Below, piece after piece: positions 1-9,435 of a stretch of DNA of 64,000 nucleotides; within the stretch, counting starts at the first letter, position 1, and each line of letters opens with the position of its first letter. The notes under the pieces were generated by a model. That model worked only from the letters and a program-made list of their open reading frames with translations. It was not told the DNA's origin and searched no databases. The stretch is from Pandoraea fibrosis (lineage in GTDB: Bacteria; Pseudomonadota; Gammaproteobacteria; Burkholderiales; Burkholderiaceae). The position numbers and the translations under genes are program-made. Location: the NCBI RefSeq assembly GCF_000807775.2, contig NZ_CP047385.1, forward strand, positions 2,232,001 through 2,296,000. Direction: 5' to 3'.

Positions 1-540
1 GGCAGCGGCTGGAAGGACTATCAGGCGACGGGCGCCGTGTGCGGCGTGAAGCTGCCCGCCGGTCTGCAAAACGCGCAACAACTGCCTGAACCGATCTTCA
101 CCCCGGCGGCCAAGGCCGAGCTGGGCGAGCATGACGAGAACATCAGCTTCGACGACATGGTGAGCCGTATCGGCCGCGAACTCGCCGAGCAAATCCGCGA
201 AATCTCGATTCGTCTGTACAAGGAAGCGGCGGCCTACGCGGCCACGCGCGGCATCATCATCGCCGACACGAAATTCGAATTCGGTCTGGACGACGATGGA
301 AAGCTGCATCTGATGGACGAAGCGCTGACGGCCGATTCGTCGCGTTTCTGGCCTGCCGACTCTTACGCCGTGGGCAGCAACCCGCCGTCGTTCGACAAGC
401 AGTTCGTGCGTGACTGGCTCGAGACCCAGCCGTGGGGCAAGACGCCGCCGGCACCGAAGCTGCCGGACGAGGTCGTCGAGAAGACGGCGGCCAAGTACCG
501 CGAGGCGCTCGAGCGCCTGACCGGCCAGCAACTGGCCTGA
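1..540 (+). CDS. purC: Phosphoribosylaminoimidazole-succinocarboxamide synthase, C-terminal part (5' end outside window)
   Basis: SAICAR synthase joins CAIR and aspartate with ATP use in de novo purine synthesis, in the cytoplasm. The frame is open from base 1, so only the last 179 codons are present. Visible family features are the helix-rich C-terminal segment, the stretch '[12 protein letters not shown]' that shapes the nucleotide/substrate site, and '[13 protein letters not shown]' followed by a conserved 'DKQFVRDWL'. purE and purK follow at once on the same strand (15-bp and 41-bp gaps), which supports a purCEK operon. The internal GTG at 37 is not a real start. Confidence 0.96.
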   Translation, partial: GSGWKDYQATGAVCGVKLPAGLQNAQQLPEPIFTPAAKAELGEHDENISFDDMVSRIGRELAEQIREISIRLYKEAAAYAATRGIIIADTKFEFGLDDDGKLHLMDEALTADSSRFWPADSYAVGSNPPSFDKQFVRDWLETQPWGKTPPAPKLPDEVVEKTAAKYREALERLTGQQLA

Positions 541-555
541 GCAGGACACGACGAC

Positions 556-1062
556 ATGAGCGAGAAACAAGCCGTGGCCCCGCGCGTTGGCGTGGTAATG
601 GGGTCCAACTCGGACTGGGAAGTGATGAAGAACGCGGCCGCGATTCTGGCCGAGTTCGGGGTGCCCTACGAAGCACAGGTCGTCTCCGCGCATCGCATGC
701 CGGACGACATGTTCCGTTACGCCGAGGCCGCCCGCGAGCGAGGCCTCGTCGCGATCATCGCGGGGGCGGGCGGTGCCGCTCATCTGCCGGGCATGATCGC
801 CGCCAAGACGACCGTGCCGGTGCTGGGTGTGCCGGTGCCGAGCAAGTACCTGCGTGGCGAAGATTCGCTGCTCTCGATCGTCCAGATGCCCAAGGGGGTG
901 CCGGTCGCCACGTTCGCCATTGGCGAAGCCGGCGCCGCTAACGCGGCATTGTTCGCAGTCGCCATGCTGGCGGCCGGCGACAAGACGCTGGCCGACAAGC
1001 TCGATGCGTTCCGTGCGAAGCAGACCGAAGCCGCGCGCGGCATGACGCTGCCTGCGCTGTAA
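556..1062 (+). CDS. purE: N5-carboxyaminoimidazole ribonucleotide mutase
   Basis: PurE class I moves the carboxyl of N5-CAIR to give CAIR, the step that follows PurK. The 168-residue length is normal. The N-terminal '[13 protein letters not shown]' phosphate-binding loop and 'SAHRMPDDM' with the catalytic His are both visible, followed by the glycine-rich '[14 protein letters not shown]' motif. It lies 15 bp after purC and 41 bp before purK, fitting the two-enzyme bacterial route. Start ATG at 556 follows a weak 'GGACACGACGAC' leader. Confidence 0.97.
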   Translation: MSEKQAVAPRVGVVMGSNSDWEVMKNAAAILAEFGVPYEAQVVSAHRMPDDMFRYAEAARERGLVAIIAGAGGAAHLPGMIAAKTTVPVLGVPVPSKYLRGEDSLLSIVQMPKGVPVATFAIGEAGAANAALFAVAMLAAGDKTLADKLDAFRAKQTEAARGMTLPAL

Positions 1063-1103
1063 AAGAAAAGTCCGTCCCCGCTACTGTCAGCGCCTCAACG
1101 AAG

Positions 1104-2297
1104 ATGAATTCTGCCTCCGCTACGCCTGTCCTTCCCGGCCAATGGCTGGGCATGCTGGGCGGCGGCCAACTCGGCCGCATGTTCTGTTTTGCCGCGCAAT
1201 CGATGGGTTACCGCGTCTGTGTGCTGGACCCGGACCCTCGCTGTCCGGCCGGCGCCGTTGCCGACCGTCTGATCGTTGCCGATTACCGTGACGAGACGGC
1301 GCTCACCGAGCTGGCCGCGCTGTGCCCGGCCGTGTCGACCGAGTTCGAAAATGTGCCGGCCCAGTCGCTCGACTTCCTCGCCGCTTCCACGACCGTGAGC
1401 CCTGCGGGGCGTTGCGTCGCGATTGCGCAGGATCGGGTGGCGGAAAAGCGATTCATCGAAAGCTGCGGCGTGCCCGTGGCCCCGCATCTGGTCATCGAAT
1501 CGAACGAGGCGCTTGCCGCCATCGGCGACGCCGCCATCGCGAGCGTGCTGCCGGGGATTCTGAAGACCGCGCGTCTGGGCTATGACGGCAAGGGGCAGGT
1601 GCGGGTGAATACCGTGGCCGAGGCCCGTGACGCTTATGCCGCGCTGGGCGGTGTGCCTTGCGTGCTGGAGAAGCGTTTGGCGCTGGCCTTCGAGGTCTCG
1701 GTGTTGAGCGCGCGCGGGGCCGATGGCACCGTGGCGACTTACCCGCTCGCACAGAACGTGCATATCGACGGCATTCTCGCCACCACGACGGTACCTGCTC
1801 CCGATGCCGACCCGGCCATTGCCGACGCGGCGCGCGCGGCAGCGGCGACGATTGCGTCGAAAATGGGCTACGTGGGCGTGCTGTGCGTCGAGTTCTTCAT
1901 TCTCAAGGACGGCTCGCTCGTCGCCAATGAAATGGCACCACGTCCGCACAACAGCGGTCACTACACCATCGATGCCTGCGCGGCCAGCCAGTTCGAGCAG
2001 CAGGTGCGGGCGATGGCCGGACTGCCGCTGGGCGAAACACGTCAACACTCGCCGGCCGTGATGCTCAACGTGCTCGGCGACGTGTGGTTCGAAGGCGCCG
2101 CCAAGGATCAGCCGCGCACGCCGGCATGGGCTGAAGTTGCCGCGCTGCCGTCGGCACGTGTGCATCTCTATGGCAAGGAAGACGCCCGCGTGGGTCGCAA
2201 GATGGGCCACATCACGTTTGCCGGTGCGTCGTTGGACGAAGCCCGTGAGGCGTGCGTGACGGCCGCAGCGAGCCTCAACATCCCGCTGGAAGACTGA
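1104..2297 (+). CDS. purK: N5-carboxyaminoimidazole ribonucleotide synthase
   Basis: PurK is an ATP-grasp enzyme that makes N5-CAIR from AIR, bicarbonate and ATP. The 397 residues begin with the nucleotide-like fold '[19 protein letters not shown]', then the ATP-grasp core with '[13 protein letters not shown]' and the metal-binding 'CVEFF...[18 protein letters not shown]' typical of PurK. It is the third gene of the purCEK run, and sua5 starts 3 bp after its stop, which suggests co-transcription and perhaps translational coupling with sua5. Confidence 0.97.
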   Translation: MNSASATPVLPGQWLGMLGGGQLGRMFCFAAQSMGYRVCVLDPDPRCPAGAVADRLIVADYRDETALTELAALCPAVSTEFENVPAQSLDFLAASTTVSPAGRCVAIAQDRVAEKRFIESCGVPVAPHLVIESNEALAAIGDAAIASVLPGILKTARLGYDGKGQVRVNTVAEARDAYAALGGVPCVLEKRLALAFEVSVLSARGADGTVATYPLAQNVHIDGILATTTVPAPDADPAIADAARAAAATIASKMGYVGVLCVEFFILKDGSLVANEMAPRPHNSGHYTIDACAASQFEQQVRAMAGLPLGETRQHSPAVMLNVLGDVWFEGAAKDQPRTPAWAEVAALPSARVHLYGKEDARVGRKMGHITFAGASLDEAREACVTAAASLNIPLED

Positions 2298-2300
2298 ACG

Positions 2301-3353
2301 ATGACGTCGCCTCACGCGCCGCGCATCGTCATGCCGCCGGCCGACGCCATTACGCTGGCCGCCGAACAACTCGCGGCCGGCGAACTGGTCGCGTTCCCGA
2401 CGGAAACGGTCTACGGCCTCGGTGGCGACGCGGAGAATCCGGCGGCGGTCGCGGCGATCTATGCCGCGAAGGGCCGTCCGGCGAATCATCCGGTCATCGT
2501 GCACTTTTCGCCGGAAGGCGACCCCGGTTATTGGAGCGACGACGTCACGCCTGCGGCGCGCAAGCTGATGGACGCGTTCTGGCCCGGCCCGCTCACCTTG
2601 ATTCTCAAGCGTGCACCGCACATCCCGGATGCCGTGTCCGGCGGACAGGATTCGGTTGGCGTGCGTTGTCCGTCGCATCCGGTGGCGCAGGCGTTGCTGC
2701 GCGAGTTTGCCCGCATCAAGGGCGGGCAGGGGGGCGTGGCCGGACCGTCGGCGAATCGTTTCGGTCAGGTGAGCCCGACCGCTGCGCAGCACGTGCGTGA
2801 CGAATTCGCCGGACTGCCCGGCGTGACTGTCCATGTGCTCGACGGCGGCGAGGCCGCGGTGGGCATCGAGTCGACGATTGTGGATCTGTCGCGCGGTTTC
2901 CCGGCGTTGTTGCGTCCGGGCCATATTTCGCCCGGGCAGATTGCCGAGGTGTTGGGCGAGATGCCGCGCTTGCCGGGGCAGGACAGCGACGCGCCGCGTG
3001 CCTCGGGCACCCTCAAGGCACATTACGCGCCGCGCACGCCGCTGTATCTGTGCGAGGCCGGGCAGTTTGCGCCGGCGTTGGCCGTGCGTCCCGACGCAGA
3101 GCGTGTGGCGGTGGTGGCTTTCGCACCGACGCTGGCGACCTTGCCCGCGAGTGTCGCGACGTCGAACGATGTCGTGAAGATCGTGTTGCCTGCCACGCCC
3201 GCTGCGCTGGCCACCGATCTTTATGCGATGCTGCGCCGACTCGATCGTGCCAACGTCACGCACATTCTGTTTGAACGTTTGCCGGACACGCCCGAGTGGG
3301 CCGCCGTCGGCGACCGGCTCGGGCGCGCCGCCGCCGCTTTCGAGCGCGCGTAA
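2301..3353 (+). CDS. L-threonylcarbamoyladenylate synthase, Sua5 type
   Basis: This protein makes threonylcarbamoyl-AMP from threonine, bicarbonate and ATP for the t6A37 modification of ANN-decoding tRNAs. At 350 residues it has the YrdC domain (about 10-215) with 'FPTETVYGLGGDA', 'KGRPANHPVIVH' and 'GPSANRFGQVS', plus a C-terminal Sua5 domain after a linker around residue 235 ('SGTLKAHYAPRTPL'). So it is the long Sua5 form rather than the short TsaC. It starts 3 bp after purK. Convergent with the next gene, with about 50 bp between stops. Confidence 0.93.
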   Translation: MTSPHAPRIVMPPADAITLAAEQLAAGELVAFPTETVYGLGGDAENPAAVAAIYAAKGRPANHPVIVHFSPEGDPGYWSDDVTPAARKLMDAFWPGPLTLILKRAPHIPDAVSGGQDSVGVRCPSHPVAQALLREFARIKGGQGGVAGPSANRFGQVSPTAAQHVRDEFAGLPGVTVHVLDGGEAAVGIESTIVDLSRGFPALLRPGHISPGQIAEVLGEMPRLPGQDSDAPRASGTLKAHYAPRTPLYLCEAGQFAPALAVRPDAERVAVVAFAPTLATLPASVATSNDVVKIVLPATPAALATDLYAMLRRLDRANVTHILFERLPDTPEWAAVGDRLGRAAAAFERA

Positions 3354-3401
3354 GGCGTCAGCCGCCGCTCCGTAACGGAATTCGGCAGTCGGGACGACGC
3401 G

Positions 3402-4367
3402 TCAAAGCGCTTTGTGCGACGCCCCCGCGCTGCCGGTATTGCCGACCTTCCCGGACGCTCCCTCCTCCGATGGCATCGCCGTCGATCCGACGCTCGCCGA
3501 GGCGAACTGTGTCGGTTGCGTCAATGGCATCGCCTGCCAAGTGTGCCGCCACTCCGGTGGGCCGAACAACGCCATCCCCTTGTTGCGCCATCCCTTCATC
3601 GTGACGACGTCGCGCGCCATCGTGCGCCATTCGTGAAACGTCAGCGTGATCGGGTTGTGCGTGTGAATCTGATCGACGATGCCGAACTCGCACGGCTCGG
3701 TCTCGCTTTCCTCGACATAAGACCCGAACATCCGGTCCCAGATGACCAGGACGCCCGCATAGTTGCGGTCGATGTAACGCGGATTGCGAGCGTGATGCGC
3801 CCGGTGGATCGACGGCGTATTGAGTACGTACTCGAGCCAGCCCAGTTTCGGAATCGCCTGCGTGTGCACGAAGAACTGGAAGGCGAGATTGAGCAGCACC
3901 ACGCCGACGATCTGCGTCGGCGTGAAGCCAATGAGCGCCATCGGCGTCCAGAACAGCCACATGCCTGCGACCGGATACATCAGGCTCTGACGGAATGCCG
4001 TCGACAGGTTGAGTCGCTCCGACGAGTGGTGCACGACGTGTGCGGCCCACAACCAGCGGATGCGATGGCTGGCACGATGAAACACGTAGTAGAGAAAGTC
4101 CTGCACGAGGAAGAGCAGCAGGAAACCGAGCCATCCGGTGGGCATCGTGTAGAACCGGTGATGGTCGTAGAGCCACGCGTAGAACGGCACGATGAGCAGC
4201 CACGCCAGCTTGTCCGCGCCCTGATGCATGAGCGCGAGCGTAGCGTTGCTGATGGTGTCCTTCAGGCTGTACATGCCGGGACGGCGGCGGCGCCAATACA
4301 ACGCTTCGATGCCGATGCACAACACGAACACCGGCGCGAGCACCAGCAGAATCAACTCGACGTTCAT
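3402..4367 (-). CDS. Sterol desaturase / fatty acid hydroxylase superfamily membrane protein
   Basis: A membrane di-iron oxygenase of the fatty acid hydroxylase superfamily, 321 residues. Histidine clusters that bind the iron pair are visible as 'HRASHR', 'HHSSERLN' and 'HRAHHARN', set between hydrophobic segments near residues 5-20, 50-65, 80-100 and 135-155. The start at 4367 is chosen because 'AGGAGACACGAGGTC' lies just before it; an upstream in-frame ATG at 4442 has no such site and would add 25 residues unlike a membrane N-terminus. Substrate cannot be read from sequence. The C-terminal tail (last 45 residues) is low in conservation signals and likely disordered. Confidence 0.88.
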   Translation of the reverse strand: MNVELILLVLAPVFVLCIGIEALYWRRRRPGMYSLKDTISNATLALMHQGADKLAWLLIVPFYAWLYDHHRFYTMPTGWLGFLLLFLVQDFLYYVFHRASHRIRWLWAAHVVHHSSERLNLSTAFRQSLMYPVAGMWLFWTPMALIGFTPTQIVGVVLLNLAFQFFVHTQAIPKLGWLEYVLNTPSIHRAHHARNPRYIDRNYAGVLVIWDRMFGSYVEESETEPCEFGIVDQIHTHNPITLTFHEWRTMARDVVTMKGWRNKGMALFGPPEWRHTWQAMPLTQPTQFASASVGSTAMPSEEGASGKVGNTGSAGASHKAL

Positions 4368-4583
4368 GACCTCGTGTCTCCTCACGATGGGGTCATCTGA
4401 ACCGGTGCTCCCGCCTCTGGTAGGTGTGGGCGAAGGTGGCACCGATGGAACGTCTATTCTGACCTGAATGCAGCGGGTCGGCGTGGTGGTTAGAGGGAAA
4501 CGTCAAATGCCACGATGTGCTCACCTGGGCTCGCGTTCTCGTCTTCCTGCCTTGCTATCCGCCGCCGGACGATGGCGACGGTT

Positions 4584-6101
4584 TCAGCGACCGTTCTCGT
4601 ACACCCATGAGATGAGCGCATCGTGGAACGCCCGCGCATTGCCCGCGCGCGGATCGTTCACCAGCGAGACCACGACATAGGTGTCGCCTGAGCGCGTGCC
4701 GACATAGCCCGCGACCGCGCTCACGTCGTCGAGCGTGCCGGTCTTGATATGGGCGTTGCCGGCCACGTCACGGTTCATCAGGCGGTTGCGCATGGTGCCG
4801 TCGACACCGACCGTCGGCATCGACTCGACCAGTACCTGCCCGGTCGGGCTGTTGATGCCGTGTTGCAGCAGACGGGCCAGTTCGGCGGCGCTGATGCGCT
4901 CGATGCGCGACAGGCCCGAGCCGTTCTCGACGACGAGTCCCGGCATGGCGAGATCGTTCTTGTCGAGCCAGCGATTGAGGACATCGCGCGAGCGGGCAAG
5001 GCTGGCGGGCGTGCGATTGTTGTCGGCCGCGAGGCCCAGCGTCAGGAACAACTGGCGCGCCATCACGTTATTGCTGAACTTGTTCATGTCATGCACGACT
5101 TCGGCCAGCGTCTGACCGCGATGCGTGACGAGCAGACGCGCCCCCGGCGGCACGACGCCCGTGCGCACATTCCCGTTGAACTGGCCGCCCGACGCTTGCC
5201 ACAAGGCGCGGAAGCCGCCGAGGAAGAAGCGATCCCGGTCGGGTGCCGCCACGTTCCATCCCTTGTCTTCGCAAGCGGCCGGATACGTGCCCGAGAAATG
5301 TGCGACATACGCGCCGTCGGGTGTCGTGTTCAGCGTGGGATGAATGCGCGTGAGCCAGTCGCCGCAGTTGCCGGCCGCAGACGACGACATCTCGTTCGCG
5401 ATCTGCAGATTTGCCAGCGGCGGCAGCACGTTCACGTCGACGGTGCCGTTCGGATTGCCGGTGAAGCTGAACGACACGGCCTTGAACGAGTACAGCAAGG
5501 GGTCGGGCGCGACGTTGTACGGCCGGTCGTCGCCACCGTCGATGGCGCCGAGTGCGCCAATGTCCGAGCTGTAGGCCGAGCGATCGAGCACGAGGTCGCC
5601 GTTGATGTTAGCCACGCCCGCGTTATGCAACTCGGCGACGAACTTCTCCATCTCTTCGGGCACGAGCTTGGGATCGCCCGAGCCCTTGAAATACAGATTG
5701 CCGTTGAGCGTGCGGCCATCCGATGTGCCGTCGGTGAACGCCTGCGTGCGCCAGCGATAGTCCGGGCCGAGCGTGTCGAGTGCGGCAATCGTCGTGACGA
5801 GTTTCATCGTCGAGGCGGGATTGCGCGGCACGTTCGGATTCACGGCGAGCAGCGGCGCCGCGATTTGTCCGCGCGTTTGCAGCGGATTGTCGACCTTCGC
5901 AACGATCACGCTCACATGCGAAGCAGGCACCTTGCTGGCCGCAAGCGCGCGCGACAACTCGGCGGGCAGCGGCGTGGCGCGCGCGGCGGCGACGGGCACC
6001 TTCGGCGTCTTCGCGTGCTTGGCGGGCTTCGCCTGCACGGGGGCACTCATGACCATCGCGAGCGTCAGCGCCGAGCAGCACAGGCGTGCAGCGTCGCTCA
6101 T
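4584..6101 (-). CDS. dacB: D-alanyl-D-alanine carboxypeptidase/endopeptidase, PBP4 type
   Basis: A class C low-molecular-mass penicillin-binding protein (peptidase family S13) that trims and cuts peptidoglycan cross-links in the periplasm. From the ATG at 6101 it is 505 residues with a signal peptide ending near 'SAPVQA-K'. The three active-site motifs are present: SxxK as 'STMK' (residues 97-100), SxN as 'FSNNVMARQ', and 'KTG' in 'HIKTGTL' near the C-terminus. An in-frame ATG at 6176 would add 25 residues and has a distant GGAG; the shorter form gives a more typical signal peptide, but the start is uncertain. It is monocistronic here. Confidence 0.93.
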   Translation of the reverse strand: MSDAARLCCSALTLAMVMSAPVQAKPAKHAKTPKVPVAAARATPLPAELSRALAASKVPASHVSVIVAKVDNPLQTRGQIAAPLLAVNPNVPRNPASTMKLVTTIAALDTLGPDYRWRTQAFTDGTSDGRTLNGNLYFKGSGDPKLVPEEMEKFVAELHNAGVANINGDLVLDRSAYSSDIGALGAIDGGDDRPYNVAPDPLLYSFKAVSFSFTGNPNGTVDVNVLPPLANLQIANEMSSSAAGNCGDWLTRIHPTLNTTPDGAYVAHFSGTYPAACEDKGWNVAAPDRDRFFLGGFRALWQASGGQFNGNVRTGVVPPGARLLVTHRGQTLAEVVHDMNKFSNNVMARQLFLTLGLAADNNRTPASLARSRDVLNRWLDKNDLAMPGLVVENGSGLSRIERISAAELARLLQHGINSPTGQVLVESMPTVGVDGTMRNRLMNRDVAGNAHIKTGTLDDVSAVAGYVGTRSGDTYVVVSLVNDPRAGNARAFHDALISWVYENGR

Positions 6102-6495
6102 GACGCGGCGCGATGCCGTCGAGTGCGGTGAAGAGGAGGCGTGTGAGGCGCTGCTGAGCAAGCGAGGGACGCGCATGACGGGCGAGGTTCTCCAGTGTTG
6201 CGCGCAGCGAAACCGTACGGCCCGAGGGCGGAAAATACCCGGGCAAAGCGATGCGGACGCGGCGGCGAAGCGATGATCTGAGGTCGCGGACCGCGATGTG
6301 CGTCTGACATCGCGGTAGCATGCGTGCCATTGTAAGTCGGTCGTGCAACGAACTGTCGCTACAATGAGTCGAAATCCGGTGAGTGTCACGCATAGGCAAC
6401 ATCGCGCAGGCCAGACGAGGTTGCCGATACGGCCGACGGCCAGTGCGGTTGACGCTCGGTGACGTCCGGAGAAGGTATTAACCGGTGCCCAAGCC
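6102..6495. other. Divergent intergenic region between dacB and the two-component operon
   Basis: About 394 bp without a convincing gene. It must hold the promoters of dacB (minus) and of the response regulator (plus). Part of it may encode an N-terminal extension of dacB up to 6176. A 'GGAGAAGG' stretch about 20 bp before 6496 is the only ribosome-binding-like signal towards the regulator. I could not see a clear inverted repeat or a PmrA-type box here. Confidence 0.5.
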
Positions 6496-7179
6496 ATGCG
6501 AATTTTGTTGGTGGAAGACGATGCGATGATCGCTACGGCCGTCATGAAAGGTCTGCGCCAGGACGGCTGGACCGTCGATCATGTCGGCGACGGCCAGCGT
6601 GCGCTCGATGCCCTCGCGCTCGAGTCATACGATGCACTGTTGCTCGACCTCGGCCTGCCGCGTCGCGACGGCATCGACGTGCTGCGCACGCTGCGCGCAC
6701 GGGGGCAGACGTTGCCGGTACTCATCGCCACGGCCCGCGACGCGGTCACTGAGCGCGTGAAAGGACTCGACGCCGGGGCCGACGATTACCTCGTCAAGCC
6801 GTTCGATCTCGACGAGTTAGCCGCACGCTTGCGTGCACTGGTTCGCCGTCAGGCCGGGCGCAGCGAACCGTTGCTGCGTCACGGCGGCATCGTGCTCGAT
6901 CCCGCAACGCGCCAGGTCACGTGCGGCGGTGCCCCTGTGGTGCTCTCCGCGCGTGAGTACGCCGTGCTCGAAGCGCTGCTCAACCGGCCGGGCGCGGTGC
7001 TGTCCAAGGCGCAACTTGAAGAACGCATCTATGGCTGGGGCGAAGAAGTGGCGAGCAATGCCGTCGAAGTGCACATCCACGGGCTACGCAAGAAGCTGGG
7101 GGCTGACGCCATTCGCACCGTGCGTGGCGTCGGCTACATGATGCCTGCGCCGGGCACGACGTCTGCGGAGGCCAACTGA
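6496..7179 (+). CDS. OmpR/PhoB-family response regulator (QseB/PmrA subgroup)
   Basis: A 227-residue DNA-binding response regulator. The receiver domain (1-115) has the acidic pair at 8-9, the phospho-acceptor D51 in 'LLLDLGLPRRDG', and the conserved 'LVKPFDLDELAAR' lysine. The winged-helix domain (125-220) carries 'LSAREYAVLEALLNRPG' and 'VEVHIHGLRKKLG...IRTVRGVGYMM', typical of the QseB/PmrA/TctD subgroup. Its stop overlaps the start of the kinase gene (TGATG), so the pair is translationally coupled. A PmrA-type direct repeat upstream of htrA (9363-9379) is a plausible target. Confidence 0.94.
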   Translation: MRILLVEDDAMIATAVMKGLRQDGWTVDHVGDGQRALDALALESYDALLLDLGLPRRDGIDVLRTLRARGQTLPVLIATARDAVTERVKGLDAGADDYLVKPFDLDELAARLRALVRRQAGRSEPLLRHGGIVLDPATRQVTCGGAPVVLSAREYAVLEALLNRPGAVLSKAQLEERIYGWGEEVASNAVEVHIHGLRKKLGADAIRTVRGVGYMMPAPGTTSAEAN

Positions 7180-8591
7180 TGCGCTCGATTCGCCGTCGTC
7201 TTCTCGTCGGGTTGCTGATCACGCTGGTGGTGGCGTTGCTGCTCGCGGGCATCGCGATCTTCCGTCAGGCGCGCACTGAGGCCAATGCGTTATTCGATTT
7301 CCAGTTGCAGCAGATGGCGCTGTCGCTACCGGCGGAGCCGTTTTCGAGCGTGCCGGGCGAGCACAGCGACGCAGGCGGACTGGTCATTCAGATATGGAGC
7401 CGCAACGGCGTCGAGTTGTATTACTCGCATCCGCGCACGCCGCTGCCACCGCGTGCCGAACTCGGCTTCACCACCGTGCAGACGCCTGCCGGCGACTGGC
7501 GCGTGTATGCGGCGCTCGTTGGCGATAACGTCGTGCAACTGGCGCAGCCGATGGTCATTCGCGACTCGCTTGCCGTATCGATGGCGCTGCGCACCTTGTT
7601 GCCGCTGGTGGTCGCCATGCCGGTGTTGGCGCTGCTTGTCTGGATCGTCGTCGGGCGCGGTCTGCAACCGCTGCGCCGTGTGACGAAGGCGCTCGATGCG
7701 CGTGCGCCGGGAGCGCTGGAGGCATTGCCTGAAGCCGGGTTGCCTGACGAAGTACGCCCGCTGGTGCGCGCGCTCAACAGCCTGCTTGGCCGGCTCGATG
7801 AAGCGCTGGTGCAGCAAAAAGCCTTCGTGGCCGACGCGGCCCACGAACTGCGCACGCCGCTCGCTGCGTTGCAACTTCAGGTGCAATTGCTCGACCGGGC
7901 GAATACGGAGACAGAGCGCGCCGAGGCGATGCGTGATCTGCGAGAGGGCGTGCGGCGCGCCTCGCATATGGTGGCGCAACTGCTGACATTGGCGCGACAG
8001 GAACCGGACGTCACGCGGGCGGCAGCGTCGTTCGCCGAGATGCCGCTCGTCCCATTGCTGCAAGCGGTCGTGGCGAATCATGCGGCGCTGGCTGTCGCTC
8101 GCGGGATCGATCTCGGGCTGGATGCCCCCGAGGCGTTGGCTGCGATCAGCCGCGTGCGCGGCGATGCAAACGCGTTGCAGACGCTCTTCGGCAATCTCGT
8201 CGACAACGCGCTGAAATACACGCCGCGTGGCGGTCGTGTGGACGTTCGTCTGGTGGCGGCAATGCCGGCACCGGTGGTTGAGATCGAAGACACCGGGCCG
8301 GGCATTGCACCGGCCGAGCGCGAGCGCGTGTTCGACCGCTTCTTTCGCGGTGGGGCGGCATCGGCGGACGGGGACGGGACAGCGCATCCGGTGTCGCCGT
8401 CCGACGCCCAGATGCCGGACGACACGAGCGCGCCGCGTGCGCAGGGCAGTGGATTGGGTCTCGCCATCGTGCGTAACATCGCGCTTGCACACGGCGCGCG
8501 CGTGGAATTGTTCGACGCTCGCAACGGCCAGGGGCTGCGAGTGCGCGTGAGTTTCGGTGGCGCGGCGTCGGCGCCACCGCCCGCGCTTTGA
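7179..8591 (+). CDS. Sensor histidine kinase (QseC/PmrB-like)
   Basis: The membrane partner of the preceding regulator, 470 residues. A transmembrane helix at about 8-28, a periplasmic sensor of about 110 residues with no recognised ligand pocket, and a second helix at about 139-159 lead to a HAMP-like linker. The H-box is 'FVADAAHELRTPLAAL' with phospho-acceptor H222; the N-box 'LVDNALKYTPRGG' and the ATP-lid glycines 'DTGPGIAP' and 'GSGLGLAIVRNI' follow. An insertion of about 25 residues rich in Asp, Ser and Pro sits between the F-box and the G2 box. The start overlaps the regulator stop. Confidence 0.94.
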   Translation: MRSIRRRLLVGLLITLVVALLLAGIAIFRQARTEANALFDFQLQQMALSLPAEPFSSVPGEHSDAGGLVIQIWSRNGVELYYSHPRTPLPPRAELGFTTVQTPAGDWRVYAALVGDNVVQLAQPMVIRDSLAVSMALRTLLPLVVAMPVLALLVWIVVGRGLQPLRRVTKALDARAPGALEALPEAGLPDEVRPLVRALNSLLGRLDEALVQQKAFVADAAHELRTPLAALQLQVQLLDRANTETERAEAMRDLREGVRRASHMVAQLLTLARQEPDVTRAAASFAEMPLVPLLQAVVANHAALAVARGIDLGLDAPEALAAISRVRGDANALQTLFGNLVDNALKYTPRGGRVDVRLVAAMPAPVVEIEDTGPGIAPAERERVFDRFFRGGAASADGDGTAHPVSPSDAQMPDDTSAPRAQGSGLGLAIVRNIALAHGARVELFDARNGQGLRVRVSFGGAASAPPPAL

Positions 8592-8744
8592 CACTGGCCG
8601 TGAGGCGCACGACGTCTCGCGCGCGTGCCGTCCCCGTCTCTCGTTGCCTGACATCGATGCGCTGCGCCGTAACGACAAGCGGCCGAGTGCGACAGGACAT
8701 CGCGCGGTGCATCGACGCACCGCGCCTTCGGTGAAAGCCCGAAC

Positions 8745-9182
8745 TCATCCGCGCGTCACGCTCGTGACTTTGTCGTTTTCGATCGTCAGGGTGCGGCGAT
8801 CCGGACGATAGTCGCGTGTGGTCGGCATGGCCTTGCCGTCTTGCATGCCAATGCGCCACGGGCAGCCCTGCAACATCGTTTTCGCTTCCGTGAGCGACTT
8901 GCCGACGATGGCCTGATCGCTGGGCGTGTCCGGCGTGCAGTTGCCGTTCTGGCTCTGCATTTGTCCCGGCATCTGGGCTTGCCCCTGCGCCTGCATCTGC
9001 GTCGAATCGGCGGGGCCCTGCGTGCCCATGCCGTCGCCACGCGAGCCATTGCCGGGAGCGGCGTTCACGGCAATGGCGAAGGTGAGACATAACGTCGCGC
9101 CGGCACATCCCATCCAGCGAACTGCGGGGCGGTTGTGGCGATCCGTGCACGTGCGGCGAAGTGTCGTTTCGGTCGTAGCCAT
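8745..9182 (-). CDS. Secreted peptidase inhibitor I78-like protein
   Basis: A 145-residue exported protein. After an N-terminal basic stretch and a hydrophobic helix ('GATLCLTFAIAVNAA') comes a Gln/Met/Gly-rich spacer, then an I78 (EcoI78-like) domain: 'AIVGKSLTEAKTML', 'WRIGMQDGKAMPTTRDYRPDRRTLTIENDKVTSV'. The pattern of 'TxDYRPDR' and a final beta strand is what identifies the family. Start 9182 is chosen because AGGAG lies 7 nt upstream; an ATG six bases earlier would sit too close to it. It lies between a two-component operon and divergent htrA, so a periplasmic protease-control role is possible but not shown. Confidence 0.8.
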   Translation of the reverse strand: MATTETTLRRTCTDRHNRPAVRWMGCAGATLCLTFAIAVNAAPGNGSRGDGMGTQGPADSTQMQAQGQAQMPGQMQSQNGNCTPDTPSDQAIVGKSLTEAKTMLQGCPWRIGMQDGKAMPTTRDYRPDRRTLTIENDKVTSVTRG

Positions 9183-9362
9183 CGTCATTCTCCTGAAGTC
9201 GAAAACTTGCGACGCGGAATTGCGCCACCCCGCCACCGTAGGCAGCGGTAGGCGTCGCACGCAAGGCGAACCACGCGAGACGTTCCTTCAAACGCCTGCC
9301 GTCGTCACGCATAGCACGCAAGATCGCGCATGCCGGTATTCAATGAGTCACGATTTACGCGT

Positions 9363-9379
9363 CTTAAGGTTGCCTTAAG
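9363..9379 (+). promoter_or_regulatory. PmrA/QseB-type direct-repeat box upstream of htrA
   Basis: CTTAAG-GTTGC-CTTAAG, two identical 6-mers with a 5-bp spacer (11-bp period), which is the arrangement known for PmrA-family boxes. It ends 56 bp before the htrA start. A -10-like TACGAT lies at 9390-9395, so the box would overlap the -35 region as in activated OmpR-family promoters. The only response regulator gene in the neighbourhood (6496-7179) is of this subgroup. Confidence 0.7.
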
Positions 9380-9435
9380 GGAGCCTCTCTACGATGACAG
9401 TCATGTCAAACGTGGTCGTCAGTAAGGAGAGACTC

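Noticed and set aside
1095..3263. A 722-codon minus-strand open frame over purK and sua5
   Set aside because: Antisense to two certain genes; Arg/His-rich translation without motifs or a ribosome-binding site.
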